From: Ferruginivarius sediminum
GTDB lineage: Bacteria; Pseudomonadota; Alphaproteobacteria; Kiloniellales; Rhodovibrionaceae
Assembly: GCF_003344765.1 (NCBI RefSeq)
Contig: NZ_QPMH01000009.1
Coordinates: 86,832 to 150,831, forward strand
Direction: 5' to 3'
DNA: 64,000 nt
The notes beneath the pieces were generated by a model. It searched no databases. It was not told the DNA's origin and saw only the letters and a list, made by a program, of their open reading frames with translations. Every line of letters begins with the position of its first letter. Positions within the stretch are counted from its first letter, which is position 1. Position numbers and translations under genes: made by a program. Below, one piece after another: positions 1 to 7,853 of the stretch.

Positions 1-17
1 TGGCGTTTATCACCCAT
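1..17 (-). CDS. Possible 5' end of a gene running off the left edge
   Basis: An ATG on the minus strand at 17 is preceded by a GGGAG ribosome-binding site about 8 bases upstream and opens a frame (M-G-D-K-R) that leaves the window. It follows the sigma/anti-sigma pair in the same direction, so it could be a third member of that unit. Only five codons are visible, so no product can be proposed and it may be a chance start. Confidence 0.3.
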
Positions 18-123
18 GACGTTCGCTCCCGTTCGCCTGTTTTACGGCCGCGACAAATCGTCGCCGCTATAGAGGAAACGAACGAGGGGGGCCGGGTATT
101 CCAGGGCGGGTGAAAAATTCCGC

Positions 124-927
124 TCAGGCCCGGCAGGGTTCGCTCTTGGCCCGGCTTTCGGCCAGCGCCATGCGTGTGCGGTCGTCGGGCTGGCTGTGGG
201 CGTGCGTCGTGCGGTGCGCCGTTTCGGCCAGAAGCTGGAAGCGTGCGCGGTCCATGCTGCTGGCCAGCATGGCATAGCCCAGCCCACCGGCGCGCCACAG
301 ATAGGCGGGCCCGGCCTCTGTATCGAATTGCGCGAGTTCGGCGGAGAGTTCGCCCGGATCGGCCAGGATCAGCAGGCTGACCCGGCAGCCGCGCGTGCCG
401 CGATAGCCGAGGCGCAGGGCGGGGCTTTCCGCGATACGGGCGGCATCTATGCTGGTCAGCGTCAGCTTTCCGGCCGAGAAGTCCGGGACGAAGGGGACGC
501 GGCGGAAGTCTTCCACGGCCGCCAGGATGAGGGCGCTGGTGGTCGAAGCCGTGCCCGCCGGTTCGCCGGATGCCCCCTGCGCCCAGCGGGCGTGCACGGC
601 GCGCGCCTGATCCAGCCATTGCGGCGCCGTCTTGCCCGGCCAGATGCCCGCCGCGAGTCCAAGGCCCACGGCCAGCAGCAAGGCCGCCGCCGCGGCGGCC
701 CACGCCGGGCGCCGGCCTTTCCGTGGCAGCTCGACGGCCGGCACCTCGCCGATCTCGTCCCATGCCGCGTCCTGAGCAGCCTGTTTCAGCCGGCTCAGCA
801 CCGCGACGGCGTGGGCCAGTTCCTGGTCCCGGGCGACGGCATCCGCCACACGCGCGCGCTCGGCGGCGTCGAGTTCGCCGTCAACGTAGGCGTTCAGCAG
901 TTCCCAGTCCGGATCCCGGCCCGTCAC
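124..927 (-). CDS. Membrane-anchored anti-sigma factor
   Basis: Predicted to hold the neighbouring ECF sigma factor at the membrane until a signal releases it. The 267-residue protein has an N-terminal helical region (about 1-50, with the DWELLNAYVDGELD segment typical of anti-sigma N-termini), one hydrophobic segment at about 75-96, and a C-terminal domain of about 165 residues that would lie outside the membrane. I see no His/Cys zinc-binding signature, so it is not an obvious ZAS-type factor. The GTG start at 927 overlaps the TGA of the sigma gene (GTGA), which indicates translational coupling and is why I chose it over the longer open frame. The inducing signal cannot be read from the sequence. 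Confidence 0.82.
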   Translation of the reverse strand: MTGRDPDWELLNAYVDGELDAAERARVADAVARDQELAHAVAVLSRLKQAAQDAAWDEIGEVPAVELPRKGRRPAWAAAAAALLLAVGLGLAAGIWPGKTAPQWLDQARAVHARWAQGASGEPAGTASTTSALILAAVEDFRRVPFVPDFSAGKLTLTSIDAARIAESPALRLGYRGTRGCRVSLLILADPGELSAELAQFDTEAGPAYLWRAGGLGYAMLASSMDRARFQLLAETAHRTTHAHSQPDDRTRMALAESRAKSEPCRA

Positions 928-1454
928 GCCGTTCCTCGCTTCCTTCGTACCGGCAGCGCGCGCACGTTGCTGTCCTGAAGCACGTCCAGCAAGGCCAGCC
1001 GCGCCCGCGACAGCCGGCTCATCACGGTGCCGCGCGGCACCTGCATGATCGTCGCGGCCTCGGCATAGCTGAAACCGGCCAGATCCACCAGTGCGATGAC
1101 CTCCCGTTTTTCGCTTGGCAGCTTGCTGAAGGCAAGGCGCACGGTGACCCGGTCCACAAGGGTCTCGTCGGCGCGCCAGACGATCCAGCTTTCCGCCGGC
1201 GCCTCGGCATCCTGGGGCGTGCCCACGGGGGTGAGGCCTTTGCGGCGGCCGCCGTCGATATGCAGGTTGCGCAGGATCGTGAACAGCCACGCCCGGAACG
1301 CCGGCTCGTCCTGCGGCAGGCGCCGGGCCTGAAGCGCCCGCACGACACAATCCTGGACGAGGTCCCGCGCCTGCTCGCGGTCCTGCGTGAGGGCCAGCGC
1401 ATAGCCGAACAGCCGACCCAGCATAGCTTCCAGGCGATCGTGCGCCGACGGCAT
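924..1454 (-). CDS. ECF-type RNA polymerase sigma factor
   Basis: A 176-residue sigma-70 family protein with only the two domains of ECF factors. Region 2 lies at about residues 7-70 (the FRAWLFTILRNLHID stretch is the conserved region 2 core). Region 4 lies at about 110-155, with a helix-turn-helix around FSYAEAATIMQVPRGTVMSRL. Length is normal for the family. The start is ATG at 1454; an in-frame GTG immediately upstream is an alternative. It is first in a two-gene unit with its anti-sigma factor, the usual arrangement for autoregulated ECF systems. I could not identify a self-recognised promoter in the 129 bases upstream. Confidence 0.9.
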   Translation of the reverse strand: MPSAHDRLEAMLGRLFGYALALTQDREQARDLVQDCVVRALQARRLPQDEPAFRAWLFTILRNLHIDGGRRKGLTPVGTPQDAEAPAESWIVWRADETLVDRVTVRLAFSKLPSEKREVIALVDLAGFSYAEAATIMQVPRGTVMSRLSRARLALLDVLQDSNVRALPVRRKRGTA

Positions 1455-1583
1455 CACGCCCCCGTCCAATTCACGCCCAATGGCTGGAAAGCTTAGCGCC
1501 GTATCGCCTGGAACACCAGCAAGTCCAACACAAGCGAATATGCGCTTGCCGTTGCTGGAAGCGCATGCCAGAACCCGCTGGCG

Positions 1584-2363
1584 ATGAGTGATGGCAGAAT
1601 GCAGGGCAAGACCACCGTGGTCACGGGCGCTGCGCGCGGTATCGGGCGCGCGGTGGCTGAACGCTTCGCCGCCGAGGGCGCGCGCGTCGTCATCGGCGAT
1701 ATCCGCGACGAGGATGGGAAGGCCGTGGCCGAAGCGATCCGCGCGACGGGCGGCGAGGCGGTCTTTCAGCATTGCGATGTCGGCGATGGGGACGAGGTGG
1801 CGGCCCTGTGCCAGCGGGCGGTGGAGACATTCGGCCGGCTGGACTGCGCCGTCGCGAACGCCGGAATCGCCGTCGCATGCGATTTCCTGGCGTTCGAGGA
1901 GGCCGAATTCGACCGCGTGCTGCGCACCAACCTCCGCGGTTCCTTCCTGACCGTCCAGGCCGCCGCGCGGCGCATGCGGGACGGCGGGTCCATCGTGCTG
2001 ATGTCGTCGATCAACGGTATCCTGGCGATGCCGCACGTCGCGGCGAACTGCGTCAGCAAGGGCGGCATGAACCAGCTTGCCAAGGCCGCCGGGCTTGCGC
2101 TGGCGGACCGCGGCATCCGGGTCAACGCGCTGGCGCCCGGCTCGGTCGATGCGGGCATGGTCTACGATGTCTCCGGCCAGCCGGACAACTGGGGCGAGAT
2201 GCTGTCTCGCACGCCGCTGCGCCGGGTCGGAACGCCGGCGGAGATCGCGGCGGCGACGCTGTTCCTGGCCAGCGACGATTCCAGCTACATGACCGGGCAG
2301 TGCGTCACCATCGACGGCGGGCGCATGGCGCTCAATTACACGGTGCCGCCGTTGGACGGCTGA
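1584..2363 (+). CDS. SDR-family protein with Asn at the catalytic Tyr position
   Basis: A 259-residue classical short-chain dehydrogenase/reductase fold. The nucleotide-binding motif TGAARGIG is at 14-21, the ANAG motif is near 91-94, and the active-site Ser is in LMSSING (about 141). Where the family has Tyr-x-x-x-Lys this protein has N155-C-V-S-K159; the codon at 2046-2048 is AAC. The downstream paralogue keeps Tyr at the same position. Loss of this Tyr normally abolishes dehydrogenase activity, so this may be a non-catalytic partner or carry altered chemistry. It is followed 74 bases later by the paralogue on the same strand, suggesting tandem duplication and joint expression. Substrate is unknown. 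The rest of the fold is intact, with the C-terminal TGQCVTIDGG motif present. Confidence 0.88.
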   Translation: MSDGRMQGKTTVVTGAARGIGRAVAERFAAEGARVVIGDIRDEDGKAVAEAIRATGGEAVFQHCDVGDGDEVAALCQRAVETFGRLDCAVANAGIAVACDFLAFEEAEFDRVLRTNLRGSFLTVQAAARRMRDGGSIVLMSSINGILAMPHVAANCVSKGGMNQLAKAAGLALADRGIRVNALAPGSVDAGMVYDVSGQPDNWGEMLSRTPLRRVGTPAEIAAATLFLASDDSSYMTGQCVTIDGGRMALNYTVPPLDG

Positions 2364-2437
2364 GCGACTGCTTGCCGCGCCGCAAAGGCCGTGGCAGCTT
2401 GCCGCCAGTTACATCGGGCAAGGAAAGGGGAGGGTTC

Positions 2438-3214
2438 ATGCGCCTGGAGAACAAGGTCGCGGTGATCACGGGCGCCGCGCGGGGAATCGGCCAGGCCATC
2501 GCGCAGTGCTTCGCGGGCGAGGGCGCCAAGGTCGTCCTGGCCGATGTCGAGGAAACACAGGGCGAGCGCGCGGTCGAGGAGATCCAGGCCGCCGGCGGCG
2601 AGGCGGTGTTCGTCCCCTGCGATGTGGGCGACAAGGCCCAGGTCGACGCGCTGATCGAGCGGGCGGTCGCCGCCTATGGCCGCGTCGACTGCGTCGTGGC
2701 CAATGCCGCTATCGTTGTCGCGAGCGATTTCCTGGAATTGAGCGAGGCGGACTTCGACAAGGTCATCCGCGTCAACCTGAAGGGTGTGTTCCTGACCGGT
2801 CAGGCGGCTGCCCGGCAGATGGTGAAGCAGGGCACCGGCGGGACGATCATCAACATGTCCTCGGTGAACGCCGTCATGGCGATCCCGACCATCGCGCCCT
2901 ACGTCGTCGCCAAGGGCGGCATCAACCAGCTCACCAAGGTGGAGGCGCTGGCCCTGGCCGACCACGGAATCCGTGCCAATGCCATCGGCCCCGGCTCCAT
3001 CGGCACGGAGATGGTGCGGCAGGTGAATGACGACCCGCAGAAATGGCGCGCGCTGATGAGCCGCACGCCCATGGGGCGCCTGGGTGAGCCCGAGGAGGTC
3101 GCGAAGGTGGCACTGTTCCTGGCCAGCGACGATTCCAGCTACCTCACCGGCCAGTGCATCTACCCGGACGGCGGCCGCCTTGCGTTGAATTACACGGTGC
3201 CCGTGAAGGAATAG
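2438..3214 (+). CDS. SDR-family NAD(P)-dependent oxidoreductase
   Basis: A 258-residue SDR with a complete catalytic set: TGAARGIG at 11-18, ANAA near 88-91, Ser141, Tyr155 and Lys159. It resembles the preceding gene along its whole length, including the unusual shared C-terminal pattern GGR-x-ALNYTVP, so the two arose by duplication. The start at 2438 was chosen because a strong purine-rich ribosome-binding site (AGGAAAGGGGAGGG) ends a few bases upstream and the ATG leads straight into the Rossmann fold. The substrate cannot be named; homologues are usually labelled glucose or 3-oxoacyl-ACP reductase by default. If the two proteins form a heteromer, this copy would carry the catalysis. Confidence 0.92.
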   Translation: MRLENKVAVITGAARGIGQAIAQCFAGEGAKVVLADVEETQGERAVEEIQAAGGEAVFVPCDVGDKAQVDALIERAVAAYGRVDCVVANAAIVVASDFLELSEADFDKVIRVNLKGVFLTGQAAARQMVKQGTGGTIINMSSVNAVMAIPTIAPYVVAKGGINQLTKVEALALADHGIRANAIGPGSIGTEMVRQVNDDPQKWRALMSRTPMGRLGEPEEVAKVALFLASDDSSYLTGQCIYPDGGRLALNYTVPVKE

Positions 3215-3276
3215 GGGATCCCGACGCGCCGCGGCGGATAAGGGTATCGTATTTCGGCGACAGCACCTTCGACGAA

Positions 3277-3975
3277 TCAGCCCGACAGTGGCTGCAGCGT
3301 GTATTCCGGTGAGCCTTGCCAGACAAGCTTCCAGCTCGCTCCAGGCCGGACGTTCTGGACTATGCCGGGATCGAACGCGGCGAAGCATTGGCCCGCAAGG
3401 CGCCGTACGGAGGGATAAAGCAGCCCTTGGTGACCGCTCTGCCGCAGGCGAAGGGCGAGTTTCTGGCCTTCGGGATAGCCAACCTCCGGATCCGGATAGA
3501 GCGCCGGATGGCCGCTTTCGTCACCGAGATCGGGGAAGTCGCCGATAAAGTCCGCGAGCAACTCGACGTAGCGCGCCTCATCCTCGTAGATGCCGATGTA
3601 GCCGAGTTCGCGGGTGCGATGGTAGCCGACCTCCTCGGCGGCCGTGAAGAGGTCGTAGGCGCAGTACCAGGCTCCTCGCTCTCCGCCGTTGAAGCGGTTT
3701 CCGCTGGGACGCGTGTACGTGAACGCCGCGTTGATGTGGCTGCGGCCATAGACCCGCAGGTCGCTGTAGCGCCGTGCGAAAGCCAGCTCGCGCCGGTCGA
3801 TTCCCGGAGCGCCTTCGCGCTCAGCCATCAGCCGCGCGCTGGTCTTTCCCTCCAGTTCGGCGAGGATCTCCATCTCGTCGTCGGTATCGACCAGACCCCG
3901 CAGGAGCGGCGGCTTGTGGTGGCTTTCCGAAATCAGGCGGATGAGACCGCGGTCGCTGATCGAGGTGATCCTCAA
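3277..3975 (-). CDS. RES-domain toxin (NAD+-degrading) of a type II toxin-antitoxin pair
   Basis: RES-domain toxins deplete NAD+ in the cell. The 232-residue protein shows the residues that name the family in order: Arg94 in the NRFN motif, Glu115 in AAEEVGYHR, and Ser189 in LLYPSVR. The N-terminal DRGLIRLI and ELAFARRY stretches are also typical. The best start is a TTG at 3975 that overlaps the TGA of the antitoxin gene (TTGA), giving translational coupling; the next in-frame ATG would delete about 34 conserved residues. Antitoxin first, toxin second is the usual order for Xre-RES (ParS-ParT type) pairs. Confidence 0.9.
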   Translation of the reverse strand: MRITSISDRGLIRLISESHHKPPLLRGLVDTDDEMEILAELEGKTSARLMAEREGAPGIDRRELAFARRYSDLRVYGRSHINAAFTYTRPSGNRFNGGERGAWYCAYDLFTAAEEVGYHRTRELGYIGIYEDEARYVELLADFIGDFPDLGDESGHPALYPDPEVGYPEGQKLALRLRQSGHQGLLYPSVRRLAGQCFAAFDPGIVQNVRPGASWKLVWQGSPEYTLQPLSG

Positions 3976-4361
3976 GCGCCGCCCCGCAGCGCGTCGAGAT
4001 AGGAGCGCACGCGCAGAATCTTCGGCAGGCCGCCTTCGACCATGACGTCTATCGGCCGCGCGCCTTCGAACTCCGGCCCCTTGTTCGGCAGCTTGATCCA
4101 ACGCCGTGCGATGGGGTCACTGAAATAGATTTCCAGCGCCTTGTAGATGCCCGTGATCGCGCTCAATCGCAGTAACTGATCGTGCGTCAACTGACCCGAA
4201 AAACCTGGCTTCCGGGCCCGCTTCCAGGTGGATTCGGACATGTCGGCCAGAGCCGCGGCTTCGCGCAAGCTGAGGTCCCAGCGATCCGCGATGTTCGCGA
4301 AAGCTTTCAGGGCGACCGCCTTCACGTCGTCTGTCGAGCGTTCTCGAAGCGCGGTTTCCAT
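3972..4361 (-). CDS. Xre/MbcA/ParS-type antitoxin of the RES toxin
   Basis: A 129-residue protein that should bind and neutralise the RES toxin and repress its own promoter. An N-terminal helix-turn-helix-like segment (AFANIADRWDLSLREAAALADMS and onward) is followed by the C-terminal toxin-binding domain common to these antitoxins. That domain ends in ARRWIKLPNKGPEFEGARPIDVMVEGG and then a short helical tail, closely matching the family pattern. The ATG at 4361 is preferred to an upstream TTG. The AT-richer sequence between 4380 and 4430 is the likely promoter and autoregulatory region, although I could not define an operator. Confidence 0.9.
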   Translation of the reverse strand: METALRERSTDDVKAVALKAFANIADRWDLSLREAAALADMSESTWKRARKPGFSGQLTHDQLLRLSAITGIYKALEIYFSDPIARRWIKLPNKGPEFEGARPIDVMVEGGLPKILRVRSYLDALRGGA

Positions 4362-4577
4362 CGGTCCCGTTCCCAAGGCTTTCCATAATTATGAGGCCAT
4401 ATGAGCCAAATATCAAGGTCATGTGATCGGAATGGGGTGGGGTACGGGCTGGCGAGACGATTTCCGACGTTTGCCGCAGCTTTCAGCCGCCGCGATGTCT
4501 GGCGGCGCCTGAAGCAACGCGACGGGGCATTAAGCCAAAAGCTTGGCTCCCGGTAAGGGTCGTGTGCGCGTCCAGTA

Positions 4578-5198
4578 TCAGCGCTCCTCCGGATAGTCCG
4601 CAGGGGCGTCGGCGCCGATACCGAAGCTCTCGGCCGCCGCCGGGTCCTCGCCCTCGGAAGCCTCCGGCTCGCGCGGCTTGTGCTTCTCCGCCGCGGCGAT
4701 GACGCTGTTCAGCTCGGACTGCGAACACAGGCCCAGCAGCACGGGATCGCGCGGGCGGATATTCTGGGTGTTCCAGTGGGTGCGGTCGCGGATCGCCTGG
4801 ATCGTGGTCTTTGTCGTTCCGATCAGCTTGCAGATCTGGGAATCCCGCACTTCCGGATGATTGCGCAGGATCCAGGCGATGCCGTCGGGCTTGTCCTGGC
4901 GCTTGGCGATCGGGGTGTACTTGGGGCCCTTGGTCCGCTCGACCGGCTTCGGCAGGTCGGTCTTGGCCGGCATCAGGCGCGCCTTCGGGTTGTTCTGGCA
5001 GCGCTCGATCTCTTCCTGCGTAAGCTGTCCGTTGGCGACCGGGTCCATTCCCTGCATGCCGCTGGCCACTTCGCCGTCGGCGATGCCCTGCACCTCAAGC
5101 GGGTGCAACTCGCAGAACCGGGCGATCTGCTCGAAGGTGAGCGAGGTGTTCTCCACCAGCCACACGGCGGTGGCCTTCGGCATAAGCGGTTTCGTCAT
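4578..5198 (-). CDS. trcR: Cell-cycle transcriptional regulator TrcR (DUF1013)
   Basis: A 206-residue member of DUF1013, an alphaproteobacterial family named TrcR for a role in cell-cycle-linked transcription. The N-terminus (PKATAVWLVENTSLTFEQIARFCELHPLEVQGIADGE) looks like a helix-turn-helix. A second HTH-like region follows (AWILRNHPEVRDSQICKLIGTTKTTIQAIRDR), and the last 40 residues are acidic and probably disordered. The ATG at 5198 follows an AAAGGAGAC ribosome-binding site. This family is well conserved in alphaproteobacteria and supports the taxonomic call. It is monocistronic as far as can be seen, and the target promoters cannot be inferred here. Confidence 0.9.
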   Translation of the reverse strand: MTKPLMPKATAVWLVENTSLTFEQIARFCELHPLEVQGIADGEVASGMQGMDPVANGQLTQEEIERCQNNPKARLMPAKTDLPKPVERTKGPKYTPIAKRQDKPDGIAWILRNHPEVRDSQICKLIGTTKTTIQAIRDRTHWNTQNIRPRDPVLLGLCSQSELNSVIAAAEKHKPREPEASEGEDPAAAESFGIGADAPADYPEER

Positions 5199-5369
5199 AA
5201 CGTCTCCTTTCCCTGGCGCCGGCAAGTGCGGCGCCGTCGCCGCGGCGGGTCCGGCGACCGGCCGGGCGCGGGGACTGCGAATTGTTCGGGTACCGAGCGC
5301 AATATAGGGGTCGCACGCTTGTGACGAAAGCCCTTCCCCCGCATTCTCGCCGACTTTTTCAAGCCCGTC

Positions 5370-6374
5370 CTACGGCACGAGCACGATCTTGCCGATGTGT
5401 GTCGAGGACTCCATGAGCGCGTGGGCGTCGGCCGCCTCGCTCAGCTTGAAGGTGCGATGAACCAGCACCTTCAACTCGCCCGATTCCAGAAGCGGCCAGA
5501 CGTGCCGGCGCAGCTTGCCGGCGATATCGGCCTTGAAGGCGACGTCCCGCGCGCGCAGCGTCGAGCCCGTGATCGTCAATCGCTTCAACATCACCGGCAG
5601 GAAGTTCACCTCGGCCTTCGGGCCGCCGAGGAAGGCGATGAACACCAGCCGTCCGTCAGGGGCCAGCGCCTTCAGGTCGCGCGCGATGTAGTCGCCGCCC
5701 ACCATGTCGAGGATGACGTCGACGCCGCCGTGGTCGCCGGTCGCTTCCTTGACGACGGCGACGAAGTCCTCTTCGCGGTAGTTGATGGCCCGCGCCGCGC
5801 CCAGTTCCTCGCAGGTCCGGCATTTCTCCGGCGTGCCGGCGGTGGTGTAGACCTCCGCTCCGAAGGCACGGGCAAGCTGGATCGCGGTGGTGCCGATGCC
5901 GCTTGAGCCGCCGTGCACCAGGAAGCGCTCCCCTTTCTTCAGGCCGGCGCGGTCGAAGACGTTGGAGTAGACCGTGAAGTAGGTTTCGGGAATCGCCGCG
6001 GCGTGCACGGCGTCGAAGCCCTTGGGGTAGGGCAGGCACTGCGCCGCCGGCGCCACGCAGTACTGCGCATAGCCGCCGCCGGTGACCAGCGCCGTCACCT
6101 CCGTCCCGATGGCCGGCTCGCTGACGCCCTCACCCAGCGCCACGACGCGCCCCGCGATCTCCAGCCCCGGAATGTCCGATGCGCCCGGCGGCGGCGGGTA
6201 GCCGCCCTGGCGCTGCATCACGTCGGGGCGGTTGACGCCGGCGGCGGCCACCTCGATCAGCACTTCGCCCGCGCCCGGTCGTGGCACCGGCCGCTCGCCC
6301 GGCTGCAGGACCTCGGGCCCGCCCTCTCCACGGATCTCGATCGCGGTCATCGTCTGCGGCGCGGTGTCGGCCAT
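5370..6374 (-). CDS. NAD(P)H-quinone oxidoreductase, PIG3 family (MDR superfamily)
   Basis: A 334-residue zinc-independent medium-chain dehydrogenase/reductase. The GroES-like N-domain runs to about residue 120 (GVNRPDVMQRQGGYPPPPGASDIPGLE is the signature of the quinone oxidoreductase/PIG3 group). The Rossmann motif VHGGSSGIGTTAIQLA is at about 153-168, and the family C-terminus HIGKIVLVP is present. There are no structural or catalytic zinc Cys clusters. It is expected to reduce quinones with NADPH in the cytoplasm. It lies divergent to a DUF1192 gene, an arrangement I recall from related alphaproteobacteria. The ATG at 6374 gives the full-length family N-terminus. Confidence 0.9.
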   Translation of the reverse strand: MADTAPQTMTAIEIRGEGGPEVLQPGERPVPRPGAGEVLIEVAAAGVNRPDVMQRQGGYPPPPGASDIPGLEIAGRVVALGEGVSEPAIGTEVTALVTGGGYAQYCVAPAAQCLPYPKGFDAVHAAAIPETYFTVYSNVFDRAGLKKGERFLVHGGSSGIGTTAIQLARAFGAEVYTTAGTPEKCRTCEELGAARAINYREEDFVAVVKEATGDHGGVDVILDMVGGDYIARDLKALAPDGRLVFIAFLGGPKAEVNFLPVMLKRLTITGSTLRARDVAFKADIAGKLRRHVWPLLESGELKVLVHRTFKLSEAADAHALMESSTHIGKIVLVP

Positions 6375-6511
6375 GAGCGTGCTCCGTCGTCCCGGGGTTG
6401 GTGGTGTTGCGGCGTGGCGAAGGACCCCGTTCGTCTAGTATGATCCGGCCAGTGGAAGCAAGTCGGCCGTGGCGGCGGTGCCAGGGTTCGGCCATCCGAG
6501 CGGAGGCGGCA

Positions 6512-6694
6512 ATGGAGGACGAGGACCTGCAGCCCCGGGCGCGCCTGGCGGCCGACAAGCCGCTGGAGGAGTATTCCGTCGAGGAGCTGGAAGCCTATGG
6601 CGAAGCGCTGGAACGCGAGCTTGAGCAGGTGCGGGCGACGCTGAAGGGTAAGCGCGCCTACCTTTCCGGGGCGGAGTCGCTGTTCAAGAGCTGA
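6512..6694 (+). CDS. DUF1192 family small protein
   Basis: A 60-residue acidic, mostly helical protein. The core SVEELEAYGEALERELEQVRATLKGKRAYLSGAESLFK matches DUF1192, a short alphaproteobacterial family of unknown function. The central part has heptad spacing suited to a short coiled coil. The start at 6512 follows a GCGGAGGCGG ribosome-binding site. It is divergent from the quinone oxidoreductase, and its last bases overlap the end of the convergent small membrane protein gene by 11 bases. Confidence 0.85.
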   Translation: MEDEDLQPRARLAADKPLEEYSVEELEAYGEALERELEQVRATLKGKRAYLSGAESLFKS

Positions 6695-6929
6695 TGGCCC
6701 GGCGGCGGCTTTCCCTTGTGCGCAGCCTTCTTGCGCGCATGTAAAGCAGCCAGCCCACCGGCCCCAGCAGCAGGACCATGATGGCCCAGCCCACGCGCGG
6801 CCCGAACGGGCAGGTGCCCCCGGCGTGGGGTCGCCAGGACCCGCTGCGTGACGACCACAGGACGTGGCCGAGCGGGCACAGGAATCCCAAAATGAGTATC
6901 GTCCAGGCGACCCACTGATCTAGTGTCAT
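6684..6929 (-). CDS. Small membrane protein of unknown function
   Basis: An 81-residue protein with two hydrophobic segments: WVAWTILILGFLCPLGHVLW near the N-terminus and WAIMVLLLGPVGWLLYM near residues 50-66. It ends in a very basic tail (RARRLRTRESRRR), which by the positive-inside rule would be cytoplasmic. A central loop carries a single Cys. I do not recognise a family. The ATG at 6929 was chosen because it opens directly before the first membrane segment; a start further upstream adds only low-complexity residues. It is convergent with the DUF1192 gene and divergent from the 3-hydroxybutyrate dehydrogenase gene. Confidence 0.55.
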   Translation of the reverse strand: MTLDQWVAWTILILGFLCPLGHVLWSSRSGSWRPHAGGTCPFGPRVGWAIMVLLLGPVGWLLYMRARRLRTRESRRRAISS

Positions 6930-7042
6930 GCCGCCAACAATGGCGCCGCGTCCGGCCCGCGCCAAGAGCCGGCTGCGGCGATCCGCCGTTTCCTTGCGGG
7001 AACGGCTGAAATCACCTTGGTTTTTCCTGACGGAGGAAGAGC

Positions 7043-7825
7043 ATGCTGAAAGGCAAGACGGCGCTGGTCACCGGCTCGACCAGCGGCATCGGCCAGGGAA
7101 TCGCCGAGCGCCTGGCTGCCGAGGGCTGCAACATCGTCCTCAACGGCTTCGGCGATGCTGACGAGATCGAAACGCTGCGGCAGGGCATCGCCGACGCCAA
7201 TGGCGTGGAGGTGGCCTACTCCGCCGCCGACATGTCGAAGCCGGACGAGATCCGCGACATGATCCGCGAGGCGGAAGGCCGCTTCGGCGCCATCGACATC
7301 CTGGTGAACAACGCCGGCATCCAGCATGTCGCCCCGGTCGACGAGTTCCCGCCGGAGAAGTGGGAGCAGATCATCGCGATCAACCTCAGCCACGTCTTCT
7401 ACACCACTCACCACGCACTGCCGAAAATGCGCGAGCGGGGCTGGGGGCGCATCATCAATATCGCCTCCGCCCACGGTCTCGTGGCCTCGGCCGGCAAGGC
7501 CGGCTACGTGGCCGCGAAGCATGGCGTGATCGGGCTGACAAAGACGACGGCACTGGACACGGCGGGAACCGGCATCACCTGCAACGCGATCTGTCCCGGC
7601 TGGGTGAAGACGCCGCTGGTGGTCAAGCAGATCGAGGCGAAGGCCAGGGACAAGGGCATCGCGATCGAGCAGGCCGAGCGCGAGCTTCTGGCCGAGAAGC
7701 AGCCGGCGCTGGAGTTCGTCACGCCGGAACAGCTTGGTGCCTATGCCGCTTTCCTATGTAGCGACGCGGCACGCACCGTGACCGGCGCGCAAGTGCAGAT
7801 CGACGGCGGCTGGACGGCGCAGTAG
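7043..7825 (+). CDS. bdhA: D-3-hydroxybutyrate dehydrogenase
   Basis: Interconverts 3-hydroxybutyrate and acetoacetate with NAD in the breakdown of polyhydroxybutyrate. The 260-residue SDR has TGSTSGIG at 10-17, NNAGIQHV near 89-96 (the IQHV extension is typical of this enzyme), Ser142, Tyr155 and Lys159. It also has the insertion around residues 190-230 (LVVKQIEAKARDKGI and onward, ending EKQPALEFVTPEQLG) that marks 3-hydroxybutyrate dehydrogenases within the SDRs. The start is well supported by GGAGGAAGAG just upstream of the ATG. No other polyhydroxybutyrate genes are nearby. Confidence 0.93.
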   Translation: MLKGKTALVTGSTSGIGQGIAERLAAEGCNIVLNGFGDADEIETLRQGIADANGVEVAYSAADMSKPDEIRDMIREAEGRFGAIDILVNNAGIQHVAPVDEFPPEKWEQIIAINLSHVFYTTHHALPKMRERGWGRIINIASAHGLVASAGKAGYVAAKHGVIGLTKTTALDTAGTGITCNAICPGWVKTPLVVKQIEAKARDKGIAIEQAERELLAEKQPALEFVTPEQLGAYAAFLCSDAARTVTGAQVQIDGGWTAQ

Positions 7826-7853
7826 GCCGCCCGGTGCGGCCACGTTCGGCGCG

